From the NCBI GenBank assembly GCA_034927685.1, contig JAYFPO010000020.1, positions 24,927 through 88,926 of the forward strand: 64,000 bases of DNA, read 5' to 3'. This DNA comes from RGIG3159 sp034927685 (lineage in GTDB: Bacteria > Bacillota > Clostridia > Oscillospirales > Oscillospiraceae). A model generated the notes under the pieces. It did no database searches. It was given only the letters and a program-made list of their open reading frames with translations, and was not told where the DNA came from. Position numbers and translations under genes: made by a program. Shown piece by piece: positions 26,013-34,075 of this stretch. The first letter of the stretch is position 1. Every line of letters begins with the position of its first letter.

Positions 26013-27713
26013 TTAGTTCAGAGCCCAGGATTCCAGCATCCAGTTGCGGCCGGTTTCATTGTCCAGCTCGAAGATTTCTGCGGGAACTGAGAGCTTCGTT
26101 TTATTGTAGAGGTAAACAGAGTTCAGGCCGTAGGCGGGCAGAATCCAGGCGTTCTGATAGCCCAGAACCTGCAGCTGATCGCCGGTTTCTTTGGCGGTAG
26201 CTTCATCTCCGGAGGCGTTGTAGGCATCGAAGGCAGCATCAATGACGGCAGCGCGCTCTTCCTGCTGACCCAACAGGGCAGTGTTGGTGGAGACCAGCTT
26301 TTCATAGATGTTGATCGGGTCGACCACACCGGAGACGCCGGCATAGCAGAGATCAAAGTTGCTGTCCACGTTCAGCTGGGTCTGCAGGTCGCCGGTCAGC
26401 AGGTGGCCTTCCACGGTGATTCCTGCTTTTGCGAAGTCCTGCTTGATCAGTTCCATGACGTCGGAAGTGGTCTGATCGTCATAGTAGTAAGCAATATCGT
26501 AGGTCTTGGTGAAATCAAAGTCGGCTTCCTTCAGCATGGCAACCGCGGTATCAATATCCTGCTGCGGCAGAGGAATGTCGTCATTGTACTTGGAGCTGGC
26601 GGGGTTTACAAAGGTGGACAGGGCCACGCCCTGGCCTTCGTAGAAGGAAGCGATCGCGTTCTTATCCAGGATCAGGTCGAAGGCCTGACGAACCTCGGCC
26701 TTTGCCAGGTCGGTTTTCGTTTCGCCGTCAGCGCGGCCCTTGTTGTTGAACTGGAAGTAGCGCTCATAGAACGAAGTTGCAAGCTGGGCAACCATATCGG
26801 AATTTTGGGCCGTGATGTTGTTGGCAACTTCGATATCGTTGAGGGCGTTTTTCCAGGCGAAATCAAGATTGCCGGAAATCAGAGCAGCAACGACCGCGTC
26901 GTTACCGCCGGCAGAGTAGTTCGTGAACAGGCACTTCTGGATCCCGGGGGCGGTGCCATAATAATCGGGGTTGGCAACCAGTGTGCAGTAGTCGGGGAAG
27001 GAAACGCTTTCCAGCTTATAGGGGCCGCAGCCGATGGGATTGCTCCAGAAGGGTTCGTAGGTGGTCAGGTCGGTATAGGCAACTTCGCCCAGCAGGTGTT
27101 TGGGCAGGATCTTGATCACGCACAGGCCGTACAGCAGCGCACGGGAGGGCTTGGTCAGCTTCAGGGTCATCACGTTGCCGTCTGCCACAATGCCGCTCAT
27201 TTCCTTGGCAGCGCCGCTCTGTACATCTGCGTAGCCTTCAATGCAGGCCAGGGGTGTTGCGTAGGGAGAGGCCATACCGTCACAGGCATTCAGGGACCAA
27301 ATCACGTCATCGATGGTAACATCGGTGCCGTCGTGCCACTTCGCGCCCTCGCGGATGGTGAAGGTGTAGGTCAGGCCGTCATCAGAAACGGTGTAATCGG
27401 AGGCCAGCCTGTTGACATAAGTACCGTCAGCATTCTGTGCCAGCAGGGAGTCGAAGAGCATGTAGGGAACCATACTCTGCAAGTCTTTCCAGGGATTCTC
27501 AAAGACGGTGTCGATGCCGATGCCCTGATGCCACTGCAGGTTCAGGGTCGCCTCCTCGGCAGAAGTATCTTTCGCGGAAGTTTCCGCAGCGGACTGTTCC
27601 GCCGTGGTTTCCGCAGAGGAAGTTGCTTCGGCGGCAGGCTCTGTCTTGCCGCCGCAAGCGACCAGACCGAGAGCCATAACCAGTGCCAGAAGCAAAGCGA
27701 GCAGTTTTCTCAT
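26013..27713 (-). CDS. ABC transporter solute-binding lipoprotein (family 5, dipeptide type)
   Basis: The 566-residue extracellular binding protein starts with a lipoprotein signal ending in LVACG (Cys20). A Thr/Ser/Ala/Glu-rich spacer follows to about residue 55, then the SBP_bac_5 fold: TYTFTIREGAKWHDGTDVTIDDVIWS, GCGPYKLES and KLTKPSRALL. It captures the substrate outside the membrane for the OppB/C/D/F-type components. ATG 27713 follows AGGAGGA; the frame is open for 285 nt upstream but that part has no ribosome site. It is the first gene of the operon and divergent from the sensor kinase gene. Confidence 0.92.
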   Translation of the reverse strand: MRKLLALLLALVMALGLVACGGKTEPAAEATSSAETTAEQSAAETSAKDTSAEEATLNLQWHQGIGIDTVFENPWKDLQSMVPYMLFDSLLAQNADGTYVNRLASDYTVSDDGLTYTFTIREGAKWHDGTDVTIDDVIWSLNACDGMASPYATPLACIEGYADVQSGAAKEMSGIVADGNVMTLKLTKPSRALLYGLCVIKILPKHLLGEVAYTDLTTYEPFWSNPIGCGPYKLESVSFPDYCTLVANPDYYGTAPGIQKCLFTNYSAGGNDAVVAALISGNLDFAWKNALNDIEVANNITAQNSDMVAQLATSFYERYFQFNNKGRADGETKTDLAKAEVRQAFDLILDKNAIASFYEGQGVALSTFVNPASSKYNDDIPLPQQDIDTAVAMLKEADFDFTKTYDIAYYYDDQTTSDVMELIKQDFAKAGITVEGHLLTGDLQTQLNVDSNFDLCYAGVSGVVDPINIYEKLVSTNTALLGQQEERAAVIDAAFDAYNASGDEATAKETGDQLQVLGYQNAWILPAYGLNSVYLYNKTKLSVPAEIFELDNETGRNWMLESWALN

Positions 27714-27774
27714 TTTCAAGTTCCTCCTATTCAATTTTGTTCGGCAATTTGCATTAAAGCGCCGTTGCGTTTCA

Positions 27775-27803
27775 AATATAGCATGGTGATTTTGACAGGT
27801 CAA
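27775..27803 (-). promoter_or_regulatory. Promoter of the fourteen-gene transporter/amino-sugar operon
   Basis: -35 TTGACC (27803-27798) and -10 TATATT (27780-27775) on the minus strand, spacing 17 bp, 62 bp before the binding-protein ATG. The adjacent YesN-type regulator probably acts here. Confidence 0.7.
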
Positions 27804-27874
27804 TGGATGGCACGCAAGTGGATAATCCTTCGGACAAAAAGTTAATTTATCGGGGTGTCTGAATTTTAAACTCA

Positions 27875-27883
27875 TGGTATGAT
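27875..27883 (+). promoter_or_regulatory. Putative extended -10 promoter of the two-component genes
   Basis: TGG-TATGAT with no clear -35, 67 bp before the kinase ATG. It is back to back with the operon promoter. Confidence 0.45.
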
Positions 27884-27949
27884 AGAATAACAGACATATA
27901 TGAATGTTTTCCAAGAAAATATGGCGAAATGCGCAGGCGGAGGGATAAC

Positions 27950-29797
27950 ATGAGACAGTTAATTTCGCGTTGGAAAAAGCGGATCGCAGCCAGGCCAAAA
28001 AGTCTTCGAGTCAAAATCATGATCTCGCTGCTTCTGCTCTCCTTCGCCATGGTCCTATATACCGGTATCGTCTCCTATCGGCTGGCTTCGGATAAGGTCA
28101 CCGATATCAGTCTGCGTCTGTCCGAGAGCAATACTGCCTCCGCAGTATCGGTCCTGAATGATAATCTCGACAGCGTCCACGAATGGTCCAACCAGTTTAC
28201 CTCCATCCCTGAACTGCAAAAAACCGCCTTACAAGAGAACGGACCCTTTCGTTATGACGGAATCATTTCCCGAGACGTTATGGGGCTGATCGCCAATGCT
28301 GACTCCTATGGTCCGCGATATGAGTTTGTCTCGGTGCTCTTAAAAAACGGATATACCCATCTGTCCAATGCGGATTTCACCTTGCCGTTCACGGATTACG
28401 AAAGCTGCGTCGCTTATTTTTCGGAGCAGAAAGACGAAATGGAAGACGCGTATACAACGCCGCTGTGGATGCTTTGCCCCGTGACTGTCGCAGATCATAC
28501 GGAACAAATTCTGGTATACATCAGATTCCTCTATCGGCCGGTTACAATGGAAAAATTGGGCGTCCTTGTCTTTGGGCTGCAAGAGAACTGGCTCAGCAGC
28601 CTCTATGACAGCTATGCCCCCGGCGCCTTTATCCTGACAAAAGACGGGATCCTCTATTCCGCATGCGATAACGCGAAAGCCATCGGAACAACGTATCAGC
28701 AAAACGCAGCGCTGCTGGACGTCATCCGCGGCAAGCAGATGAGCAGCGCTGCCAGCGCGGTATATGTAGGAGATGACGGTAAAGAACACATTGTGTCCTA
28801 CCAGCAATTAAACTCCATGCAGGCCTATCTGGTGGTCCCTTTTGATCTTTACACAGGAATCAGTTCCCAAGAAATCAACAGTTACCTCCTGGCGGTGATT
28901 CTGATGGGCATCCTTGGGTTGGCGACAACGGCGATCCTGTCCATCACGATTTCAAAAAGTCTCTCAAGGTCTATTTTTGATCTGACGGAATTCACCAAGC
29001 GTGTGGAAACCGGACAGACTGAACTGCGCTATGAACCAACGGGACGGGATGAGATTGCTTACTTAGGGCGGCAGATCAATGATATGCTGGATCAGCTGCA
29101 GACTGCCGCCAGCCAGCGTGTAGAAGGGCTTCGCGCCAACCAGGAGCTGGAGCTGCAGCTGAATCAAATGCAGATCAACCCACATCTGCTGTATAACACA
29201 CTGGATTCGGCGCTTTGGGTCCTGAAGCAGGAGCAGAACGAGGATGTGGCCGCTTTGATTACAGCTATGAGCGGTTTCTTCAAAATTTCCTTGTCCAAAG
29301 GCCATATGCGAATCCCGCTTTCCGATGAACTGCGGCTGATTGAGCACTATATCAATATTCAGAGGCTGGCCCGGCAGAAGGAGATCCATATGGAATATGA
29401 CATTGAAGAAGCGCTCTATGGACTTTCCATTATCAAGCTGACGCTACAGCCGTTGGTGGAAAATGCGGTGGTTCACGGTTTTTCCGGCTACCGGGATGAC
29501 GGCACCATTCAGATTAAAGCCGCAAGAAATGAAGCCGGCATCGTCATCCTGGTAACGGACAACGGTATTGGCATGCTGCCGGAAGAGGTGGATGAAATCA
29601 ATCAGATTTTGCAGTATCCTGCGCTTCCGGAACATTTCCACCATTTTGGACTGTTTAATATCAACCGCCGGATTGTGCAGGCATTTGGAAAAAACTATGG
29701 CCTTTATGTTGAGAGCGAGGTCGGCTCCTACACCACCATTCGGATGCTGATTCCCAGCGAAAACGACGGCTCACGGGAGGAAACAAAAGATGTTTGA
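27950..29797 (+). CDS. Sensor histidine kinase, YesM family
   Basis: This 615-residue membrane kinase has helix 1 at about 22-42, a large extracellular sensor region (about 45-305), helix 2 (about 308-335) and HAMP (about 335-385, SLSRSIFDLTEFTKRVETG). The His_kinase domain carries QINPHLLYNTLDSALW with the phospho-His, and the HATPase domain has LTLQPLVENAVVHGF (N box) and VTDNGIGM (G box). YesM/YesN systems sense extracellular sugars or their binding proteins and activate neighbouring transporter operons. ATG 27950 follows GGCGGAGGG; an upstream ATG at 27929 lies before that site. It overlaps the regulator gene by 8 bp. Confidence 0.93.
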   Translation: MRQLISRWKKRIAARPKSLRVKIMISLLLLSFAMVLYTGIVSYRLASDKVTDISLRLSESNTASAVSVLNDNLDSVHEWSNQFTSIPELQKTALQENGPFRYDGIISRDVMGLIANADSYGPRYEFVSVLLKNGYTHLSNADFTLPFTDYESCVAYFSEQKDEMEDAYTTPLWMLCPVTVADHTEQILVYIRFLYRPVTMEKLGVLVFGLQENWLSSLYDSYAPGAFILTKDGILYSACDNAKAIGTTYQQNAALLDVIRGKQMSSAASAVYVGDDGKEHIVSYQQLNSMQAYLVVPFDLYTGISSQEINSYLLAVILMGILGLATTAILSITISKSLSRSIFDLTEFTKRVETGQTELRYEPTGRDEIAYLGRQINDMLDQLQTAASQRVEGLRANQELELQLNQMQINPHLLYNTLDSALWVLKQEQNEDVAALITAMSGFFKISLSKGHMRIPLSDELRLIEHYINIQRLARQKEIHMEYDIEEALYGLSIIKLTLQPLVENAVVHGFSGYRDDGTIQIKAARNEAGIVILVTDNGIGMLPEEVDEINQILQYPALPEHFHHFGLFNINRRIVQAFGKNYGLYVESEVGSYTTIRMLIPSENDGSREETKDV

Positions 29798-31388
29798 TAT
29801 TATGATTATCGATGATGATTTGCAGGTGCGGGAACGCCTGAAAAGCATGATTGACTGGGACAGTCTGCCGATTCGATTGGTCTGCGAGGCAGCGGACAGT
29901 GATACCGCCATGGAGCTATACCTGGTGTATCGCCCCAAGATCATCATCACGGACATTAATATTCCAATTATTTCCGGTTTGGATTTGGCAGTTGCGCTTC
30001 AAAAAGAGGATCCGGAGCTGCAATTCATCGTAATTACCGGTTATAACGACTTTGAATTGGTCAGAAAATCCGTAGACTTAGGAGCTGTCGATTTGCTCAG
30101 TAAGCCGATTTTTTCTGAAACCATCAACAAAAGTCTGCTAAAAGCGGTGGACCACTTCCGAAAAATGCAGGAGGAAACCTCTTCTGTTCAGTTTTTAAAG
30201 CGGCTGGTGGAAAATAATCTGCCTCAAATGCAGGAAACCTTTATCACCAATTTGATCTGCAGCCCGCCGGATGATGTCACCAGGCTGGAGGCACAGGTGA
30301 AACAGCTGGAGATTGATTGCGGCGGCCCTTTCTTTGCCGTAGTCATGCTGGCGATGCAGATGTTGCAGGGAAGTGAAGCAGACCAGGAAACCACGATTCT
30401 GCTGCTGCGCGATACGCTGTCCGCAAATATGATCCACGCCGGCTTCCATATGCTGTCCTATGTGGATTCTCATTCCAGACTGAATTGCATTATAGGCTCG
30501 GAAGATCAGGAGCCGGATAACACGATTGAAGAAATCCTGACCAGAACCCGCGAGCAGATGCGCTTCATGGTGGAGGCGGAGATTTTGGCAGGGATTGGCC
30601 CGACTGTCTGCGGGCTGGCCAAGCTGTATGAATCCAGATCCGGCGCCATGACCGCTCTGAACTATCAGTGTGTGCTGGGCAGTTCTTCCGTGATGCATTT
30701 CAAAAACATGAAGCAAATGGACACTATTTTCCACACGCAGGAAACAATTCATCATTATCTGTTGCAGATGTTCCGGGAGAACAACCTGTCGGCCATCACA
30801 ACGACGCTCCGCAACCATGTTACGGTTCTGACCGCGTATGGTGGGAAGCAGGAGCGGCGTGTGCAGAATTTCCTGTTTGAGTATGTGCAGAATATTATCA
30901 ATGAGGCATTGCGTCTGGGTCTGACGCCGGATCGCATCGAGCGCTACGTTCCCACCGTGGTGCATCTGATGCAGAAGGATTCCTCCGCTGAGCATATTGA
31001 AGATGTTGTACTGCTGACAGAGCAAATTTTAAACTGCCTGTTTCTACGACACACCAACGAGAGCAATTATCTGGTAAACAGGGCGAAGGAATATATTCGG
31101 CAAAAATTAAGCGATGAACAGCTGTGCTTGGAAACAGTCAGCGATTATGTGGGATTATCCAGAATTTATTTCTGCAAGCTGTTCCACCAGGTCGAAGGGA
31201 TCAGCTTTAGTAATTACCTCAAACAGGAGCGGCTGGAGCGCGCAAAGGACTTGCTTTTAACAACCAATATGAAAGTGTTTGAAATCAGCAATACCGTCGG
31301 TTTCTCCAACGCAAAGTATTTCAGCTTCGTATTCAAACAAACCGTCGGCCTGACGCCTGTGGAATTTCAGCGTCAGCCGCGAGGGTAA
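29790..31388 (+). CDS. Response regulator with AraC-type DNA-binding domain, YesN family
   Basis: The 532-residue protein has a receiver domain (about 1-120) with acidic pocket IIDDD and phospho-acceptor Asp55 in IIITDINIPI, Thr in VITGYND and Lys in LLSKPI. A long central linker region (about 130-425) is of the YesN type. A C-terminal AraC double helix-turn-helix follows (about 430-530: LETVSDYVGLSRIYFCKLFHQVEG and the second helix EISNTVGFSNAKYFSFVFKQ). It should activate the divergent operon when phosphorylated by the kinase. A terminator follows directly. Confidence 0.93.
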   Translation: MFDIMIIDDDLQVRERLKSMIDWDSLPIRLVCEAADSDTAMELYLVYRPKIIITDINIPIISGLDLAVALQKEDPELQFIVITGYNDFELVRKSVDLGAVDLLSKPIFSETINKSLLKAVDHFRKMQEETSSVQFLKRLVENNLPQMQETFITNLICSPPDDVTRLEAQVKQLEIDCGGPFFAVVMLAMQMLQGSEADQETTILLLRDTLSANMIHAGFHMLSYVDSHSRLNCIIGSEDQEPDNTIEEILTRTREQMRFMVEAEILAGIGPTVCGLAKLYESRSGAMTALNYQCVLGSSSVMHFKNMKQMDTIFHTQETIHHYLLQMFRENNLSAITTTLRNHVTVLTAYGGKQERRVQNFLFEYVQNIINEALRLGLTPDRIERYVPTVVHLMQKDSSAEHIEDVVLLTEQILNCLFLRHTNESNYLVNRAKEYIRQKLSDEQLCLETVSDYVGLSRIYFCKLFHQVEGISFSNYLKQERLERAKDLLLTTNMKVFEISNTVGFSNAKYFSFVFKQTVGLTPVEFQRQPRG

Positions 31389-31390
31389 CA

Positions 31391-31420
31391 AATAAAAGAG
31401 CGAGATACCTCTTATTTTTT
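31391..31420 (+). terminator. Terminator after the response-regulator gene
   Basis: AAGAG/CTCTT stem with A-rich 5' and T-rich 3' flanks (AATAA ... ATTTTTT) starting 3 bp after the stop codon. Between here and 31560 I see no gene. Confidence 0.6.
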
Positions 31421-31560
31421 CTCCGCACGCAGTGCCAGCCCGACATCGGGGTCGGTCGCCGCGTCTATCCCCCGCAGCAGATGGTTTCCCTGTACGAAAT
31501 CCTCCCTGCACATGAACTATACTTTGGGGCTTTTCTTTCTCTCGTTTCAGGTACATGGAA

Positions 31561-31648
31561 GCACCGCCTCTATGGTTTCATGTTACCATAAAGGCGGTGC
31601 TTCTATCTTCAAGCTGAAGTGTGGGCTCCATGGAACCCGCACTTTTTT
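31561..31648. terminator. Two hairpins between the convergent yesN-type and femX-like genes
   Basis: First, GCACCGCCT-c-TATGGT pairs with ACCATA-a-AGGCGGTGC (31561-31576 and 31585-31600), a 15-bp stem with one mismatch. Second, AAGTGTGGG pairs with CCCGCACTT (31617-31625 and 31636-31644) and is followed by T-rich sequence on the plus strand. Confidence 0.6.
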
Positions 31649-32678
31649 ATCGATTTTTCCAAAAGTACAGCCGCTTTCGCAGGGCAAGCCACAGGGCGCC
31701 GGCCGTTTCCGCCAGGAAGTTGACAAAGCGGTGCAGAATCAAGTCCAGCTCGCCCACATAGGAAACGACTTCCCCGCCAAAGCCCAAGGCAAAGGCCATT
31801 TCTGGACTCTCCGGGTCCTCAGGCAGGCCCGGAAACTCGCACGCGCCGCAGCCGTCTTCCAACGCCTGCCGCAAAATCATGGTCCGCAGCAAATACCGGG
31901 CACGCAGCGTGATATCCCCATCGTCGGCCTCAAACGTTTCGACCGCTCTGCCGCCATAGGTGATTACCAGCGCGCCGGCCGCGGGGCGGCCGTCATAGTA
32001 GGCCAGAAAAATCCGGGCGGCGCTCCCAAAATTCTCCATCAGCCCGGCATAGTAGTCCGCCGGACGAACCACCCGGGTTTCCCGAACCGATGTCTGCTGC
32101 ACCAGCGCCGCAAAGTCCGCCGTCAGCTCCCGACCGCCCTGCAGGACCTCCACGCCGCGCTGCAGCGCGATTCGGATGCTCTGCCGTGTCTCCTCATCAA
32201 ACCCGTGCGGCACGTCCTCCGGCTTTCCCGCCAGCTCCAGCCGCCACAGGCGCGTCGGCTGCAGCGGCACATACCGTTTTCCATGCTTCTGCGGCGCATA
32301 GCCAAGCTCACTCAGCAGTTCCCGGTACGCCCGGTTCTCCGGCACCGGCGGGTCCAGCCGCACCACATAGGCCCGCTCCCGCCGGCCAACCTCCCGCGCC
32401 GCTTCCAGCAACTCCCGCAACGTGTCCCGGTCGTCCGATGCACACACCGGGCCGCGGCAGCCATACACCAGGGTGAAAGGCAACGCCGGCACCCGCCGGA
32501 TCAGCAATGCCAGCGCGCCGGTCACTACACCGCGTTCGTCTCTCCGGATCATCGCGCGCCAGCGCCATGTGGGCTTCTGCTGCCGCCAAAGGCTGCTCTG
32601 CAAAAACGTACCGGCAGGATGCGACTGCACGAACCGCTCATAGTCTGCCATATTCTCCCGCGTAACATATTCAATCAT
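31647..32678 (-). CDS. FemA/FemB/FemX-like aminoacyltransferase (GNAT fold)
   Basis: The 343-residue protein matches the FemABX family, which adds amino acids from aminoacyl-tRNA to peptidoglycan precursors at the inner membrane face. Signs are the N-terminal SHPAGTFLQSSLW (about 19-31), a GNAT-like core ending in YGCRGPV, the mid-region GFDEETRQSIRIALQRGVEV and a second GNAT half with RIFLAYYDGRPAAGALVITYGGRAVE. The helical coiled arm of FemA is short or missing, as in FemX/VanK-like forms. Its amino acid and acceptor are unknown. It is monocistronic, from the promoter at 32735-32763. Confidence 0.83.
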   Translation of the reverse strand: MIEYVTRENMADYERFVQSHPAGTFLQSSLWRQQKPTWRWRAMIRRDERGVVTGALALLIRRVPALPFTLVYGCRGPVCASDDRDTLRELLEAAREVGRRERAYVVRLDPPVPENRAYRELLSELGYAPQKHGKRYVPLQPTRLWRLELAGKPEDVPHGFDEETRQSIRIALQRGVEVLQGGRELTADFAALVQQTSVRETRVVRPADYYAGLMENFGSAARIFLAYYDGRPAAGALVITYGGRAVETFEADDGDITLRARYLLRTMILRQALEDGCGACEFPGLPEDPESPEMAFALGFGGEVVSYVGELDLILHRFVNFLAETAGALWLALRKRLYFWKNR

Positions 32679-32734
32679 GATATCACCGTATCTATCGTAA
32701 AATCGCCTTTGGGGCGTTACCGTTTTGTTTCTTT

Positions 32735-32763
32735 ATGATACCAGAACGCCATACAAATTGCAA
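32735..32763 (-). promoter_or_regulatory. Putative promoter of the femX-like gene
   Basis: -35 TTGCAA (32763-32758) and -10 TATCAT (32740-32735) on the minus strand, 17 bp apart, about 57 bp before the ATG. Confidence 0.6.
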
Positions 32764-32778
32764 ATGGTTTGACTACAC

Positions 32779-32808
32779 TCGACAAAAACAGTCAAAACAC
32801 AATATATA
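32779..32808 (+). promoter_or_regulatory. Putative promoter of noc
   Basis: -35 TCGACA (32779-32784) and -10 TATATA (32803-32808), 18 bp apart. The expected start site falls at the edge of the palindrome centred at 32820. Confidence 0.45.
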
Positions 32809-32847
32809 GTCCCATTTCCGGGAAATAGTAACAAATTATTGTGTTTT
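32794..32847. promoter_or_regulatory. Nested palindrome with a Noc-site-like core at the noc promoter
   Basis: Outer arms AAAACACAATA (32794-32804) and TATTGTGTTTT (32837-32847) are perfectly complementary. At the same centre lies ATTTCCGGGAAAT (32814-32826). This is one base shorter than the 14-bp Noc binding site ATTTCCCGGGAAAT known from Bacillus. It overlaps the predicted noc start site, which suggests autoregulation; as RNA the outer arms plus T5 would also make a terminator-like hairpin. Confidence 0.55.
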
Positions 32848-32942
32848 TCCCAACCTATTTCGTGCGATTTCGCGGAGGAAACGCGTAAAAATAACAGCAG
32901 GAAATCGTGGAAAAACGTTTTTCCGGAAGGAGGATAAGGAAT

Positions 32943-33746
32943 ATGGCAAAACCGAAAACCATGATGGAAACCGGGCGGGTCGTTCACCTCCCCGTGCAGT
33001 CGATCCGGCCGAATCCCACCCAGCCCAGGAAGGTCTTTGACCAAAACGGCCTGCAGGAGCTGGCGGCGTCCATTGTGCAGTACGGCATACTGCAACCGCT
33101 GACCGTTCGGCGGAAAGATGGCGGCTATGAATTGGTGGCGGGCGAACGGCGGCTGCGGGCGGCGAGGCTGGCCGGACTTACCGAGGTACCTTGTATCGTC
33201 ATGGCGCTGGACGAGGAACAGTCCGGCATGCTGGCGCTTGTGGAAAATTTACAGCGGCGTGATCTGGATTTCATTGAAGAAGCCGAGGGGCTCGCACGCC
33301 TGATGCGCCTCTATGGGCTTTCGCAGGAACAGGCCGCGATGCGTGTGGGGAAAAGCCAATCCGCCGTAGCCAACAAACTGCGCCTGCTGCGCCACAGCTC
33401 CCGCGTGCTGGACGAGCTGCGGGAACATCACCTCTCTGAGCGCCACGCCAGAGCGCTTTTGAAGCTGCCGACGGAGCAGGAGCGGTTGGATGCCCTCGCC
33501 GTCATCGTGGAGAAAGAGATGAATGTGGCCAAGACGGAGCAGTACATCGACCGTCTGCTGGAGAAGAAGGAGCATACCTCCCGCGGGCTCAAGGGCTTTG
33601 TCCTGCGGGACGTGCGGGTTTTTCTCAACACGGTCAACCACAATCTGGACATTATCCGGAGCGCCGGCATCGACGCGGACTGCGGGCAAGAGGAGACGGA
33701 GGACGAAATTGTGCTGACCATCCGAATCCCCAAAAAAGCCGGCTAG
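32943..33746 (+). CDS. noc: Nucleoid occlusion protein, ParB/Noc family
   Basis: The 267-residue ParB-family protein has the CTP-binding fold with GERRLR (67-72) and ENLQRRDL (101-108). Its helix-turn-helix is LSQEQAAMRVGKSQSAVANKLRLLR (about 126-150). The QSxxANK form of the recognition helix and the C-terminal segment RDVRVFLNTVNHNLDIIRSAG...LTIRIPK match Noc rather than ParB/Spo0J, which fits the Noc-site-like palindrome upstream. Noc keeps the division septum away from the chromosome. ATG 32943 follows AAGGAGG. The start chosen lacks the N-terminal membrane helix of Bacillus Noc; a GTG at 32907 would add 12 basic residues (MEKRFSGRRIRN). Confidence 0.85.
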   Translation: MAKPKTMMETGRVVHLPVQSIRPNPTQPRKVFDQNGLQELAASIVQYGILQPLTVRRKDGGYELVAGERRLRAARLAGLTEVPCIVMALDEEQSGMLALVENLQRRDLDFIEEAEGLARLMRLYGLSQEQAAMRVGKSQSAVANKLRLLRHSSRVLDELREHHLSERHARALLKLPTEQERLDALAVIVEKEMNVAKTEQYIDRLLEKKEHTSRGLKGFVLRDVRVFLNTVNHNLDIIRSAGIDADCGQEETEDEIVLTIRIPKKAG

Positions 33747-33862
33747 TATTAAATGAAGGATTCTCTGCACTATCCTGCACCATCCTGTTCGAAAATGCTG
33801 GATTCTTCCAATTCCGTCCCGTTTTATGCGCAAAAAGCCAGGCGAAAATGCATGTGCTGGAC

Positions 33863-33903
33863 AAGCGCCGTTCTCTACATGGGAACGGCGCTTTCGTTTT
33901 TTT
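33863..33903 (+). terminator. Terminator of noc
   Basis: AAGCGCCGTTC / GAACGGCGCTT (33863-33873 and 33883-33893), 11 bp, followed within 3 nt by T8. Between 33747 and 33862 I see no gene. Confidence 0.85.
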
Positions 33904-33964
33904 GTAAAACCTCTCGAATTCTCTTTCTATTTCCCGTCGAAACCATGGATTAACGCAAAAAATG

Positions 33965-33993
33965 TTTGCAAAATGGAGGATTCATGTTATAAT
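33965..33993 (+). promoter_or_regulatory. Promoter of ppdK
   Basis: -35 TTTGCA (33965-33970), 17-bp spacer, extended -10 TGT-TATAAT (TATAAT 33988-33993). It gives a leader of about 75 nt. Confidence 0.7.
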
Positions 33994-34027
33994 GTCGTGT
34001 GTGTTTAAAATATTGGAAACAAAACGC

Positions 34028-34056
34028 TTGAAACGCTCCGGAGCGAGACGTTTCAA
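34028..34056 (+). other. Inverted repeat in the ppdK leader
   Basis: TTGAAACG (34028-34035) and CGTTTCAA (34049-34056) enclose a second palindrome CTCCGGAG. It ends 6 nt before the AAAGGGG ribosome site, so it could modulate translation or be an operator. Confidence 0.4.
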
Positions 34057-34075
34057 AACTGAAAGGGGTCAACTT

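Noticed and set aside
31412..31513. 33-residue minus-strand reading frame ending RGIDAATDPDVGLALRAEKK
   Set aside because: Composition looks protein-like, but there is no ribosome site and it overlaps the terminator of the response-regulator gene. Too short to support.
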